A stretch of DNA of 64,000 nt from Vibrio hangzhouensis (GCF_900107935.1 NZ_FNVG01000015.1:59920-123919), one strand, 5' to 3'. Shown: positions 43,671-53,231, counted from the stretch's first letter. Notes: generated by a model not told the origin, from the letters alone. A program made the numbers and translations.

Positions 43671-44279
43671 ATGGTACTAGTTGGTCGTCAAGCCCCAGAT
43701 TTTACTGCAGCAGCTGTTCTAGGTAACGGCGAAATCGTTGAGAACTTCAACTTTGCTGAGTTCACAAAAGGTAAGAAAGCAGTTGTATTCTTCTACCCAC
43801 TAGACTTCACATTCGTTTGCCCATCAGAACTGATCGCATTCGACAACCGCTTCGAAGACTTCCAAGCGAAAGGTGTTGAAGTTATCGGCGTTTCTATCGA
43901 CTCTCAGTTCTCTCACAACGCATGGCGTAACACTGCTGTTGAAGACGGCGGTATCGGTCAAGTGAAATACCCACTAATCGCTGACGTTAAGCACGAAATC
44001 TGCAAAGCTTACGATGTTGAGCATCCAGAAGCGGGCGTTGCTTTCCGTGGTTCATTCCTAATCGACGAAGACGGCCTAGTACGTCACCAAGTTGTTAACG
44101 ACCTTCCTCTAGGCCGTAACATCGACGAAATGCTACGTATGGTTGACGCACTTAACTTCCACCAAACTAACGGTGAAGTTTGCCCAGCACAATGGGAAGA
44201 AGGTAAAGCAGGTATGGACGCATCTCCAAAAGGTGTTGCAGCGTTCCTATCTGAGCACGCAGACGACCTTTCTAAATAA
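43671..44279 (+). CDS. Typical 2-Cys peroxiredoxin (PrxA / AhpC-TSA family)
   Basis: 202-residue thiol peroxidase that reduces H2O2 and organic peroxides. Peroxidatic Cys50 in DFTFVCPSELIAF, resolving Cys171 in GEVCPAQW, and GGIG at 93-96. The C-terminal YF motif that makes eukaryotic-type enzymes prone to over-oxidation is absent (the protein ends in SEHADDLSK). Strong codon bias and a strong ribosome site suggest high expression. Divergent from oxyR. Confidence 0.95.
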   Translation: MVLVGRQAPDFTAAAVLGNGEIVENFNFAEFTKGKKAVVFFYPLDFTFVCPSELIAFDNRFEDFQAKGVEVIGVSIDSQFSHNAWRNTAVEDGGIGQVKYPLIADVKHEICKAYDVEHPEAGVAFRGSFLIDEDGLVRHQVVNDLPLGRNIDEMLRMVDALNFHQTNGEVCPAQWEEGKAGMDASPKGVAAFLSEHADDLSK

Positions 44280-44379
44280 TTCGAGCCTTCACCCTGCGCT
44301 CAATCAGGGTTGATGGTTGGAACAATATAAAGCGGAAAACGCACGCCAATCATTGAAGAAGAAACGAGTTAGCCAAAAA

Positions 44380-44407
44380 ACAAAGCCCGAGTCACGACTC
44401 GGGCTTT
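44380..44407 (+). terminator. Terminator downstream of prxA
   Basis: AAAGCCCGAGT / ACTCGGGCTTT stem with a CACG loop, followed by a T-run on the plus strand. Confidence 0.92.
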
Positions 44408-44470
44408 TTCTCTTTTCCGATGTGACCTGCAGAGATATATTGATAGTCAGTATGTTTACTGAGTAGCGAT

Positions 44471-45220
44471 ATGAATTACCAACTCGAAGTCTGCATCGAC
44501 AACATTGAATCCCTGCCCCTTGCCATCGCAGGAGGTGCAACTCGTATCGAGCTATGCTCATCACTGTCACTGGGTGGTCTGACACCCAATGCCGGACTGA
44601 TTAAACAGGCAGTCCAATCCTCATATGTTCCCGTGTACGTCATGATACGCCCCCGACAAGGTGATTTTCTTTATGACTGTGATGATATCGAAATCATGGC
44701 CGAAGACATTCGCACTGCAGCCAAATATGGCGCGCAGGGCATTGTTCTTGGTTTACTCGATAAAGACGGTCACATCGATATGCCCCACGCAATACGCTTA
44801 ATCAAGTTGGCGCATGAGTTGAGTCTGGGTGTGACGTTTCACCGTGCTTTTGACCAATGCAAAAACCCTGAACAAGCGCTTGAAGACGTCATCGCTCTGG
44901 GGTGTGAGCGAATACTCACCTCTGGCTTACAGGCTACCGCTCTCGATGGGGCCGACTATCTCGCTAAATTGAATCAACAGGCGAATGGGCGTATTGCCAT
45001 TATGGCTGGTGCTGGTGTTGCTGCCGACAATGTCGCCCAGATAGTCAACACCAGTCGGATAGAGGAAATTCACCTTTCCGGCAAAGCCAGCCGCAAAAGT
45101 AAGATGCACTACATCGCTAGTGACGCCAAGATGGGCAACCACGATATTGACGACTTCGCGATACCTGTGACCAGTAGCGAGAAAATTCGCAGCGTCTCTA
45201 AGGTGCTAAACTCTCTATAA
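44471..45220 (+). CDS. cutC: CutC family protein (copper homeostasis)
   Basis: 249-residue TIM-barrel protein. N-terminal YQLEVCIDNIESLPLAIAGGATRIELCSSL-type opening, VYVMIRPRQGDFLYDCDD, VTFHRAFDQCKNP and RILTSGLQATALDGADYL are CutC hallmarks. It is linked to copper tolerance in E. coli, but its biochemical role is not settled. First of a likely three-gene unit, 23 bp before ppk2. Confidence 0.92.
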   Translation: MNYQLEVCIDNIESLPLAIAGGATRIELCSSLSLGGLTPNAGLIKQAVQSSYVPVYVMIRPRQGDFLYDCDDIEIMAEDIRTAAKYGAQGIVLGLLDKDGHIDMPHAIRLIKLAHELSLGVTFHRAFDQCKNPEQALEDVIALGCERILTSGLQATALDGADYLAKLNQQANGRIAIMAGAGVAADNVAQIVNTSRIEEIHLSGKASRKSKMHYIASDAKMGNHDIDDFAIPVTSSEKIRSVSKVLNSL

Positions 45221-45243
45221 ATAATACCGAGAAAAGGAAGACC

Positions 45244-46041
45244 ATGGGCAAGAACGGTAAGATGGACAAAAAGCATTACGAGAAGGAACTGGCCCGACTA
45301 CAAATTGAGCTAGTCAAACTTCAACAATGGGTGAAACATCAGGGCCTGAAGATCGTCGTCGTATTTGAGGGTCGAGATGCCGCAGGAAAAGGTGGCGTGA
45401 TCAAACGCATCACCGAAAAGCTCAATCCAAGAGTCTGCCGGGTTGCTGCATTACCTGCCCCTACCGAAAAAGAAAAAACTCAATGGTATTTTCAGCGCTA
45501 TGTCGCTCATTTGCCTTCAGCCGGAGAAATGGTGCTTTTCGATCGTAGCTGGTACAACAGGGCAGGGGTAGAAAAGGTAATGGGTTTTTGCAACGAAGAG
45601 GAGTATCAGGAGTTTCTGCGCTCCTGCCCCGAATTTGAACGCATGCTGGTTCGCTCCGGTGTTATTTTACTGAAATACTGGTTCTCTGTATCGGATGAGG
45701 AGCAAGAAAAACGCTTTCTAGAACGTGTGAATACTCCGATAAAGCGTTGGAAATTTAGCCCGATGGATCTGGAATCGCGCAATCGCTGGGCAGAGTACTC
45801 TGAAGCAAAAGACATCATGTTTTCCTACACCGACACCAAACAATGCCCGTGGTGGGTTGTCCCTTCAGATGATAAGAAGCGGGCCAGGCTCAATTGCATC
45901 GCCCACCTGCTCAGCCAGATTGAGTACCACGAGGTTGATTACCCAAAAATCAATCTGCCTGACATCAATAAACAAGGTTACATGCGTACACCTATGAATG
46001 AACAATCTTTCGTACCGGATCATTATGACGACACCAACTAA
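45244..46041 (+). CDS. ppk2: Polyphosphate kinase 2
   Basis: 265-residue PPK2-family kinase that uses polyphosphate to phosphorylate nucleotides (ADP or GDP, direction unknown). Walker A in FEGRDAAGKGG (about 41-51), Walker B and lid in LFDRSWYNRAGVEKVMGFC (about 99-116), and RWKFSPMD near 175. Single-domain, short form, which usually favours nucleoside diphosphate to triphosphate conversion (inference). AAGGAAG precedes the start. It lies 7 kb from ppk1-ppx. Confidence 0.93.
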   Translation: MGKNGKMDKKHYEKELARLQIELVKLQQWVKHQGLKIVVVFEGRDAAGKGGVIKRITEKLNPRVCRVAALPAPTEKEKTQWYFQRYVAHLPSAGEMVLFDRSWYNRAGVEKVMGFCNEEEYQEFLRSCPEFERMLVRSGVILLKYWFSVSDEEQEKRFLERVNTPIKRWKFSPMDLESRNRWAEYSEAKDIMFSYTDTKQCPWWVVPSDDKKRARLNCIAHLLSQIEYHEVDYPKINLPDINKQGYMRTPMNEQSFVPDHYDDTN

Positions 46042-46966
46042 CCTGTTTCAGAAAATCGATCTCAATTTACTCAAAACATTTCGTGTCCTGTTTCTTGAGC
46101 GAAATACGCGAAAAACCGCAGAACGGCTGTTTGTCACTCAACCCGCTATTAGTCAGGCGCTGCAAAAGCTGCGCTTTCACCTCAACGATGAGTTGTTCGT
46201 CAAAGTTCAGGGAGGTCTGGAACCCACGCCGTTTGCCATTCAGATGGAAGAGAAAATAGCACCATTTATGGATGGCTTAGAGTCCTGTCTCGAGCAACTG
46301 GAGGAATTTGAACCCTCAGTTCTGGAAGGGTCAATCAAGGTGGCGCTGGCACCTATCGTGATGCCCTGCCTTGCCGGGTCGTTATTCGCTGAAATCCGTA
46401 AGCAGGCACCAAAAGTCCATCTGGAGCTGGTCAGCTGGAGTCACCACACCCCCGAGCAGATCCGCAGTGGTGAAGTACTGATTGGCGTCCACTATGATCT
46501 GGACAACCTCTCGAAAGAAGTCGCAAGAAACAAATTGGCAACGCTGGAGGGGCTGGTGCTCGTCAGGCAGGGCCACCCCATCACTAAATCCACGATCACC
46601 CCAAAAGACGCCGCCCCTTATGAAATTGCTTCACTGGTTTCTCCGGGCTGGAACGACAACTTTAGCTTTGCCGGGCAAGTACTCGAACAGCAAGGCTACC
46701 AGCCGAAAATAGGCTTTCGTTCAGAAATTTTGCTGGCGCTTATTGATGTTGTAATGTCAACGGATATGCTGCTGCCTCATTCCAATCTGTTTCCAGTTCA
46801 AAACTACCCAGAGTTGAGGGCACTACAGCTTAATCTGGACGGTCACACCTACACCAAAAGCTTGTACAGTTACCTTCACAATAAGAACCGTCAGTCACCC
46901 AAGGCTCAGTGGATTGAGACCATCATTCGCGATAAGCTCCAACAACACTTAAATAACCAACGCTAA
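46025..46966 (+). CDS. LysR-family transcriptional regulator
   Basis: 313 residues. N-terminal winged helix IDLNLLKTFRVLFLERNTRKTAERLFVTQPAISQALQKLR (given in part: NTRKTAERLFVTQPAISQAL), then an effector-binding domain. The ATG at 46025 lies inside the ppk2 3' end (17-bp overlap), suggesting translational coupling and co-transcription with cutC-ppk2. An upstream in-frame ATG at 45998 has no family residues. The effector is unknown; it may control the neighbouring outer-membrane gene or the operon itself. Confidence 0.9.
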   Translation: MTTPTNLFQKIDLNLLKTFRVLFLERNTRKTAERLFVTQPAISQALQKLRFHLNDELFVKVQGGLEPTPFAIQMEEKIAPFMDGLESCLEQLEEFEPSVLEGSIKVALAPIVMPCLAGSLFAEIRKQAPKVHLELVSWSHHTPEQIRSGEVLIGVHYDLDNLSKEVARNKLATLEGLVLVRQGHPITKSTITPKDAAPYEIASLVSPGWNDNFSFAGQVLEQQGYQPKIGFRSEILLALIDVVMSTDMLLPHSNLFPVQNYPELRALQLNLDGHTYTKSLYSYLHNKNRQSPKAQWIETIIRDKLQQHLNNQR

Positions 46967-47052
46967 TAGCAGCTATAAGCAATGCTTTTTAGCCACATAC
47001 ACACCCGAGCGCTTACTATCGGCGCTCCTAAACTGTTCCAGAAGGTGTGTCG

Positions 47053-47541
47053 ATGAAAAAGCTGTTATTACCTTTAATTGCAAGCTTCTCTTTTACTGCT
47101 TACGCGCAAACATTTCACGTTTCACCGGAAGTGAAAATTGGCGCTTACAACGGTGCAGGGATTCAACTCGGTGTCGCTGACACCCTTGGCATGGACGCAG
47201 TGTTTTTCAGTTATGCCCGCAAAACCTATGACACCAGTCGTTACGATGAGACCATAGATTCATACCGAATTGGTCTGCAGCATATGTTTGGCGATCGCGA
47301 AAATTATGGCCTTCAGGCGGAAATCGGTGTCGCGAATTACAATGGCGATAAAAAGTCAGGCAGTGAATGGGCACACCGCAGCGCTACAGGCCTGAGTATC
47401 AGTGCCAGCTACGTGTATATGCTTAATCCCGCTTTCGGTCTGAAAACAGGGTTTGACTACGACGTGTTCGGGGCTGAGAATACGTTTATCTCGCTTGATA
47501 ACAACTTCACCCTGAATTTTGGTGTTGTGGCCCGGTTCTAG
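47053..47541 (+). CDS. Small outer-membrane beta-barrel protein
   Basis: 162 residues. Signal peptide MKKLLLPLIASFSFTAYA, then alternating amphipathic strands (GIQLGVADTLGMDAVFFSYA, SYRIGLQHMFG, YGLQAEIGVANY, LSISASYVYML) and a C-terminal Phe (FGVVARF), the outer-membrane insertion signal. About eight strands fit an OmpX/OmpW-size barrel. No family I can name. The ATG at 47053 follows GAAGG; a GTG at 47047 is possible. It ends 9 bp from the convergent phoU. Confidence 0.75.
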   Translation: MKKLLLPLIASFSFTAYAQTFHVSPEVKIGAYNGAGIQLGVADTLGMDAVFFSYARKTYDTSRYDETIDSYRIGLQHMFGDRENYGLQAEIGVANYNGDKKSGSEWAHRSATGLSISASYVYMLNPAFGLKTGFDYDVFGAENTFISLDNNFTLNFGVVARF

Positions 47542-47550
47542 AGCACCGCA

Positions 47551-48246
47551 TTAAAGTATGTCGTTGATGGCTTTTTGGTCCAGGTGACGAATGTCCTTGC
47601 CCTTAACAAAATAGATGATGTACTCACAGATGTTCTGACAGCGATCCCCAACACGCTCTATCGCCCGAGCTGACCACATGACCTGAAGAATATTGGGAAT
47701 ATTCTTCGGGTCTTCCATCATATAAGTCATCAACTGACGCACCACCGCTTCATACTCTGCGTCCAGCTTATCATCCAGCTTGTAAACCTCGGCCGCAGCA
47801 TCGACATCCATGCGAGCGAAAGCATCGAGGACCTGATGCAACATAGTGATCGCCTGACGGCAAAGAGGCTCCAGAGAAACATGAAATTTTTGCTGCTTAG
47901 TGGACGGCTGCTCGATAGCTACTCTGGCAATTCGGGAGGCTACATCTCCGATACGCTCCAAATCAGTAATGGTCTTGATGATGGCCATCACCAGACGCAG
48001 ATCTTTAGCCGTTGGCTGACGCTTCGCGATAATACGGGTACAAGCTTCATCAATTGAGACTTCCATCGCGTTGACTTTGTGATCGTCACGCACCACTTTC
48101 TTGGCAAGCTCAATATCATCTTTATGCAGAGCCTGCATCGCAAAAGAGAGTTGCTGCTCCACCAGCCCTCCCATACCCAAAACATGGGTGCGAATAGACT
48201 CCAACTCCGCATTAAACTGACCCGAAATATGACGACCAAAATGCAT
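47551..48246 (-). CDS. phoU: Phosphate-signalling regulator PhoU
   Basis: 231 residues, two three-helix bundles each with the metal-binding E/DxxxD-type motif (KVNAMEVSIDEACTRII, KLDAEYEAVVRQLMTYM). Links the PstSCAB transporter to PhoR so that the regulon is off in high phosphate. Last gene of pstC-pstA-pstB-phoU, 18 bp after pstB. Confidence 0.96.
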   Translation of the reverse strand: MHFGRHISGQFNAELESIRTHVLGMGGLVEQQLSFAMQALHKDDIELAKKVVRDDHKVNAMEVSIDEACTRIIAKRQPTAKDLRLVMAIIKTITDLERIGDVASRIARVAIEQPSTKQQKFHVSLEPLCRQAITMLHQVLDAFARMDVDAAAEVYKLDDKLDAEYEAVVRQLMTYMMEDPKNIPNILQVMWSARAIERVGDRCQNICEYIIYFVKGKDIRHLDQKAINDIL

Positions 48247-48264
48247 GTCTGAACGCTTCCTTAA

Positions 48265-49083
48265 TTATCCGTAGCGACCGGTAATGTAGTCTTCTGTTTG
48301 TTTTTCGATTGGCGAGGTAAAGATACTATCAGTATCGGAGTACTCTACCAGTTTTCCAAGGTGAATAAACGCAGTATGGTCACTAACTCGCGCCGCTTGC
48401 TGCATATTGTGGGTGACGATCACAACTGTATACTTGGTTTTGAGATCGTTGATGAGCTCCTCAATGGTTAACGTGGAGATCGGATCGAGAGCAGATGTCG
48501 GTTCATCTAATAACAGCACCTCCGGTTCGATGGCAATCGCCCGGGCAATGACCAGTCGCTGTTGCTGACCACCAGACAGACCAAACGCATTTTCATGTAA
48601 GCGATCTTTCACTTCATCCCACAGTGCAGCGGCCCGCAGCGAGCGCTCTACAGCATCGTCCAGGTGACGGCTGTTTTTGATACCCTGCAGCCTCAGTCCG
48701 TAAACCACATTTTCATAAATAGACTTAGGGAACGGGTTAGGACGTTGGAACACCATGCCCACCCGACGACGCAATGTCGCCACATCGACTTTGGGATGAT
48801 ACACATTGCCGCCATGCAACTTCACTTTGCCCTCGACCGTACACCCTTCGATCAGGTCATTCATACGATTAATACAGCGCAATAACGTAGACTTACCACA
48901 ACCGGATGGCCCGATAAATGCGGTCACCTGTCCTTTGGGAATTCGCATCGAGACATTATCGAGCGCCTGCTTATTGCCATAGAACAAGTTTAAGTTTTCG
49001 ATAGCAATTGCCGTTTGCTCATCACTGAGATTATTGACGTCGAGCGGGGTTGGGTAGCCCAAAGTCTGATTGATAGAAAACAT
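48265..49083 (-). CDS. pstB: Phosphate ABC transporter ATPase PstB
   Basis: 272-residue ATPase. Walker A GPSGCGKST, Q-loop VFQRPNPFP, signature LSGGQQQR, Walker B VLLLDEPTSALD and the switch His in VTHNMQQ are all intact. Begins 2 bp after pstA. Confidence 0.97.
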   Translation of the reverse strand: MFSINQTLGYPTPLDVNNLSDEQTAIAIENLNLFYGNKQALDNVSMRIPKGQVTAFIGPSGCGKSTLLRCINRMNDLIEGCTVEGKVKLHGGNVYHPKVDVATLRRRVGMVFQRPNPFPKSIYENVVYGLRLQGIKNSRHLDDAVERSLRAAALWDEVKDRLHENAFGLSGGQQQRLVIARAIAIEPEVLLLDEPTSALDPISTLTIEELINDLKTKYTVVIVTHNMQQAARVSDHTAFIHLGKLVEYSDTDSIFTSPIEKQTEDYITGRYG

Positions 49084-49085
49084 GC

Positions 49086-50732
49086 TTAGTCTTGTCCTAA
49101 AGTTCGGTATTTTTCACGCAAATTATTGCGGATGGCTATCGCTGTTAAGTTTAGCCCAACGACGACGGTAACCAGTAAGAATGATGTGGCATATACCAAC
49201 GGTCTGGCGGCTTCAATATTCGAAGTTTGGAATCCGACATCATAAATATGAAAACCGAGGTGCATAAACTTGCGCTCCAGATGCAAGAAAGGGAATTGCG
49301 AGTCTATCGGCAAACTGGATGCCAGCTTTACCACCCCGACCAACATCAAGGGAGCCACTTCCCCTGCAGCTCTGGCGACCGCCAATATCAGTCCGGTGAT
49401 GATAGCCGGACTGGCCATCGGCAAAACGATACGCCATAAAGTTTCAAACTGAGTAGCACCAAGCGCCAATGAACCATGGCGCGCCGACATTGGAATACGG
49501 TTCAGCCCTTCCTCTGTTGCCACGATCACAACTGGCAACGTCAATATCGCCAAAGTTAACGCTGACCAGAGTAGCCCCGGAGTACCAAATGTGGGTGCAG
49601 GAAGTCGTTCGGCATAAAACAGTGAATCAATGGAAGCACCGATGGTGTAGACGAAAAAGCCCAGACCAAAAACGCCATAAACGATAGACGGCACACCGGC
49701 AAGGTTGATCACCCCAACCCGCACCATACGCGTCAAAAAGTTGTTCTCAGCGTACTCATGCAGATAGACCGCCACCAAGACCCCCAGTGGCATCACCATA
49801 ACGGACATAATGATAACCAATAGCACCGTACCGAAGATGGCCGGAAAAACACCCCCTTCAGAATTGGATTCACGCGGGTTATCCGACAGAAACTTCCAGA
49901 CCTGCTGCGCCCAGTGAGATAATTTATCGCTGAAAGACATTTGATTGGGATACCAGAAGTCCAACACCCGGTTCAAACCAATATCAAAGCGTTCCCCTTT
50001 CATGTCTTCGACAGTAAGCACCTTACTGGCAAGCTCATGCTGTAACGCGTCAAGTTCGATTTCACTCTGTGCCAATTGCTGGTGAATAATGCTGGTCTGC
50101 TGCTGATAGCGCTGTGCAAGTTCGTCCGTCAGCACACCGTTGAGCTTATCTCTACGCTGCTTAAGACGCAGAGCCTCTAGTTGATGGTTCAGACCTTTTA
50201 TCTTACGTTCTACAATCGCTTCAATTTGATCACGAATTTCTTCCACCTGGGACAACTCGATGCTCAGCAGTGTTGCCAACTCGCTGTTCACCTGCCCCAA
50301 TGGCCCTTTGAGAGCGATAATGCGACCAAAAAAATGTCCGCCCCGGCTTCGCTCTATGACGACCAGGTCAGTGGGTTTATCCTCATGATATAATTCGGGA
50401 GCTAACACGGAGACAAAGTCAAATCCGTAGCGGTCTCTATTAGCTATCTTAATGCTGTAGCGCTCAACTTTACCAGTCGCGAGAACCTCTTCAGGCAACA
50501 CGTCCCTGGCGTTAGGGATATTGCGTGTCTGGACCCAACTCTTGGAATAGATCTGGCCAATCAGTGCCGCACCATGAGAATCCTGCCACTGATACAGTGG
50601 CGCTGGCCAGAAGTAGGTCAAGCCTTTCCAACCTATAAGCAGCAGCAATCCCAATACCGAAATCAGGCTGATACTGACCGCCCCGCCAGTCAGCCAAACC
50701 CAGGGAGCGCCAGACTTAAGCCACTTAAACAT
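49086..50732 (-). CDS. pstA: Phosphate ABC transporter permease PstA, extended form
   Basis: 548 residues against about 296 in E. coli. A first membrane helix (about 15-35) is followed by a large non-membrane insert (about 40-260) with a coiled-coil stretch (about 140-230, EEIRDQIEAIVERKI... QSEIELDALQHEL). Then comes the normal permease domain with the EAA-type loop VARAAGEVAPLMLVG (about 445). The long form occurs with the long PstC next door, so the two inserts probably work together in the periplasm. 20 bp after pstC. Confidence 0.94.
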   Translation of the reverse strand: MFKWLKSGAPWVWLTGGAVSISLISVLGLLLLIGWKGLTYFWPAPLYQWQDSHGAALIGQIYSKSWVQTRNIPNARDVLPEEVLATGKVERYSIKIANRDRYGFDFVSVLAPELYHEDKPTDLVVIERSRGGHFFGRIIALKGPLGQVNSELATLLSIELSQVEEIRDQIEAIVERKIKGLNHQLEALRLKQRRDKLNGVLTDELAQRYQQQTSIIHQQLAQSEIELDALQHELASKVLTVEDMKGERFDIGLNRVLDFWYPNQMSFSDKLSHWAQQVWKFLSDNPRESNSEGGVFPAIFGTVLLVIIMSVMVMPLGVLVAVYLHEYAENNFLTRMVRVGVINLAGVPSIVYGVFGLGFFVYTIGASIDSLFYAERLPAPTFGTPGLLWSALTLAILTLPVVIVATEEGLNRIPMSARHGSLALGATQFETLWRIVLPMASPAIITGLILAVARAAGEVAPLMLVGVVKLASSLPIDSQFPFLHLERKFMHLGFHIYDVGFQTSNIEAARPLVYATSFLLVTVVVGLNLTAIAIRNNLREKYRTLGQD

Positions 50733-50752
50733 AACGTGACTCCTTTCTATAC

Positions 50753-52951
50753 CTACAGCGCACTGTATTTCTCCCTAAGTCTCTGTCGTACCCACTCGGC
50801 CAAGGTATTCACCAGGAAAGTAAAACTAAACAGAATTAGCGCGATAAGGAATAGCAATCGATAGTGGGTACTGCCCACTTCCGATTCTGGTAATTCCACT
50901 GCCATCGTGGCGGACAGAGTTCGCATCCCCTCGAAGATATTCCAATCCATGATCGGCGTGTTTCCGGTCGCCATTAAAACAATCATGGTCTCACCAACGG
51001 CACGGCCCAACCCCATCATGACCGCAGAGAAAATACCCGGACTGGCCGTCAGCAGCACCACATGTGTCAGGGTTTGCCATTGAGTTGCCCCTAAGGCAAG
51101 TGAACCATCAGACAAATGCTTAGGAACCGAGAAAATGGCATCTTCTGCGATGGTAAAAATGGTGGGGATCACTGCAAACCCCATGGCAAATCCCACCACC
51201 AGGGCATTGCGCTGATCAAAATCGATTCCGTGTTGTGCCAGATACACTCGAGCATCGCCATTAAACAGCCACAACTCCAACTCACTGGAATAACCCATCG
51301 CAAAGTACATCACAACAATGATCACTGGGATCAGGGTGAATGGATGCAATCCGCTGGGTAACTTTGACGTGTATCGGCGTGGGATAATATACCAAATCCC
51401 CCCCATCAGCAGCGAGGCCAGTGGCAACGCCACCAGCAAGAGGACTACAGCGGGCAAGTGTGTTTCCACAATGGGAGCAAACCAAAGCCCGGCGAGAAAG
51501 CCAATAATAACAGTCGGCAGCGCTTCCATCAGTTCGATGGTGGGTTTCACTACCTTACGCATGCCCGAAGACATAAAGTAAGCAGTGTAGATCGCACCAA
51601 ACACGGCAATAGGTACCGCAAACAACATCGCGAAGAGAGCCGCCTTTATGGTCCCAAACGCGATGGGCACCAGGCTGTACTTGGCTTCAAAGTCATCCGA
51701 ACCTGCGGTGGTCTGCCAAACAAACTCGGGTTCAGGATAACTTTCATACCAGACCTTTCCCCATAGCGCGCGCCACGAGACTTCTGCAAACTCGTTATCC
51801 AGATGACCAACGTAGAGTTGGCTGTCCGATAACAACAGAGCGTATTGGTTATTCATAGACAGTGCTGCAGCATGGACACGTTTTGTCGGGAGTGGACTCG
51901 ACGGCGCGATTTTCTCACTGGTGGTGTAAACACTCTGCATCGTGCCATCACCCAACAGCACTGCAAAGCCTTTGCTCATGTTCTCTGGTATCAAGCTCTG
52001 TAGTTGCGCGTCAAACTGAAAACCACGAATTGGTGTTAGCGTTCGCACGCCATTTTCCAGTACATCAAACCACTGCCAAACTCTGTTTCCTTCGTACTCA
52101 ACCATTAAAGAGTGTGCTCCAGCCAGCAGTTGCATCTTGGTCACTCTGTTACCTGTGGGAGCCGACAGGTCGACGACCTCTCTGACATTTAAGCTCTCGC
52201 CGGCTCTGTTTACTACCAGCAACTCATCTCCGGCTCGCAGATAAACTGTTCGACCGTCAGGCGTCAGCAGTATCTCTTCAGCCTCATCCACAAAGACCTG
52301 AGCTGATAGTTGATCAGTCACTCGATTTGGGATCCCTGTCGCTTGATCCACCCTGTCGTTCTGCCAAACTAAATGTAGATAACCGGCAGAATCCAGGGCT
52401 GCATACACTGATTCATGACGATGTCGCTCTGCAGTTGAGAGCACAAGTGCGCTGTTGTTTGTGGTCACGGATACCCAATCGTCAGCATTCGGCAGTTCAA
52501 GGGTTAATCGACTTCGCTGATGCTCGGCCTGCCACTGAAACTTAATCGCAGCGGTCGCCATACGCCCATCTGTGGCGGTTAACAATAACTGATTAACACC
52601 AATGGGCTCTACACTAAGTAATTTAGGCAGTAAGATTTTTGAGGTCATCTCATCTGAGGTCAGCGACTTGTCAATTACGTTTCCCTGCCTGGTGATGAAC
52701 ACCGTTCGAGTGGCGTGATCATCAATAGCACTGAATACAATCGGAGCATCCAGCGAAATGGGTTTGCCTTCAGACCAGGAGGTTTCTGCCTCAGAGAACA
52801 GAGGAAATGTCACAAACGCCAGATAAACAAAGATAAAAATAAGGCTTGCTAACACACTCAAACCGCCAAAAGAGACGATCCAGCGAACCAAACGATCCTG
52901 AATCAGTCGCTTGCGATCTGTGGTCTGTAATGAAAAATTGGCTGAAGCCAT
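50753..52951 (-). CDS. pstC: Phosphate ABC transporter permease PstC, extended form
   Basis: 732 residues against about 319 in E. coli. A first helix (about 28-55) is followed by a periplasmic beta-rich region of roughly 340 residues with propeller-like repeats (for example LLTPDGRTVYLRAGDELLVV). Then comes the permease domain with LGRAVGETMIVLMATGN (the EAA loop). First gene of the operon; a Pho box lies 112 bp upstream (53063-53080). Confidence 0.94.
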   Translation of the reverse strand: MASANFSLQTTDRKRLIQDRLVRWIVSFGGLSVLASLIFIFVYLAFVTFPLFSEAETSWSEGKPISLDAPIVFSAIDDHATRTVFITRQGNVIDKSLTSDEMTSKILLPKLLSVEPIGVNQLLLTATDGRMATAAIKFQWQAEHQRSRLTLELPNADDWVSVTTNNSALVLSTAERHRHESVYAALDSAGYLHLVWQNDRVDQATGIPNRVTDQLSAQVFVDEAEEILLTPDGRTVYLRAGDELLVVNRAGESLNVREVVDLSAPTGNRVTKMQLLAGAHSLMVEYEGNRVWQWFDVLENGVRTLTPIRGFQFDAQLQSLIPENMSKGFAVLLGDGTMQSVYTTSEKIAPSSPLPTKRVHAAALSMNNQYALLLSDSQLYVGHLDNEFAEVSWRALWGKVWYESYPEPEFVWQTTAGSDDFEAKYSLVPIAFGTIKAALFAMLFAVPIAVFGAIYTAYFMSSGMRKVVKPTIELMEALPTVIIGFLAGLWFAPIVETHLPAVVLLLVALPLASLLMGGIWYIIPRRYTSKLPSGLHPFTLIPVIIVVMYFAMGYSSELELWLFNGDARVYLAQHGIDFDQRNALVVGFAMGFAVIPTIFTIAEDAIFSVPKHLSDGSLALGATQWQTLTHVVLLTASPGIFSAVMMGLGRAVGETMIVLMATGNTPIMDWNIFEGMRTLSATMAVELPESEVGSTHYRLLFLIALILFSFTFLVNTLAEWVRQRLREKYSAL

Positions 52952-53057
52952 ATCTGCATCGGTTCTCTTTGTAACGATTAGGATCTACGGGGTGCTCCCC
53001 ATAAGGAGGTCAAGGACAATCACAAGCATGTACGAGTTGCCTCAACATTTTATGTCG

Positions 53058-53090
53058 CTTAGATGACACTTATATTACATCTCATCTAAG
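53058..53090 (-). promoter_or_regulatory. Pho box for pstCAB-phoU within an inverted repeat
   Basis: On the minus strand 53080-53063 reads ATGTAATATAAGTGTCAT, 14 of 18 matching the PhoB consensus CTGTCATATAACTGTCAC. It lies between 9-bp arms CTTAGATGA / TCATCTAAG (53058-53066, 53082-53090). Orientation and position fit PhoB activation of pstC. Confidence 0.75.
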
Positions 53091-53139
53091 CTGCTGAAAA
53101 TAATGAAATGTGTCGTACCGCACTCTATTTGAGATAAAA

Positions 53140-53156
53140 ATGTCATACAGGATCAC
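53140..53156 (+). promoter_or_regulatory. Possible degenerate Pho box upstream of ppk1
   Basis: ATGTCATACAGGATCAC on the plus strand has one good half (TGTCATA) and a weak second half off by one base. It is 76 bp upstream of the ppk1 start. Weak evidence. Confidence 0.3.
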
Positions 53157-53231
53157 TAAGGTTCACGATCAGATTAGTCTTTCATCCCTCCTATAGGCAA
53201 CTATGGGACACAAAAGTCAGTGGTTAACCCT

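Noticed and set aside
47009..47031. GAGCGC / GCGCTC hairpin between the LysR gene and the outer-membrane gene as a terminator
   Set aside because: Short stem with a 9-nt or longer loop and no T-run on either strand.
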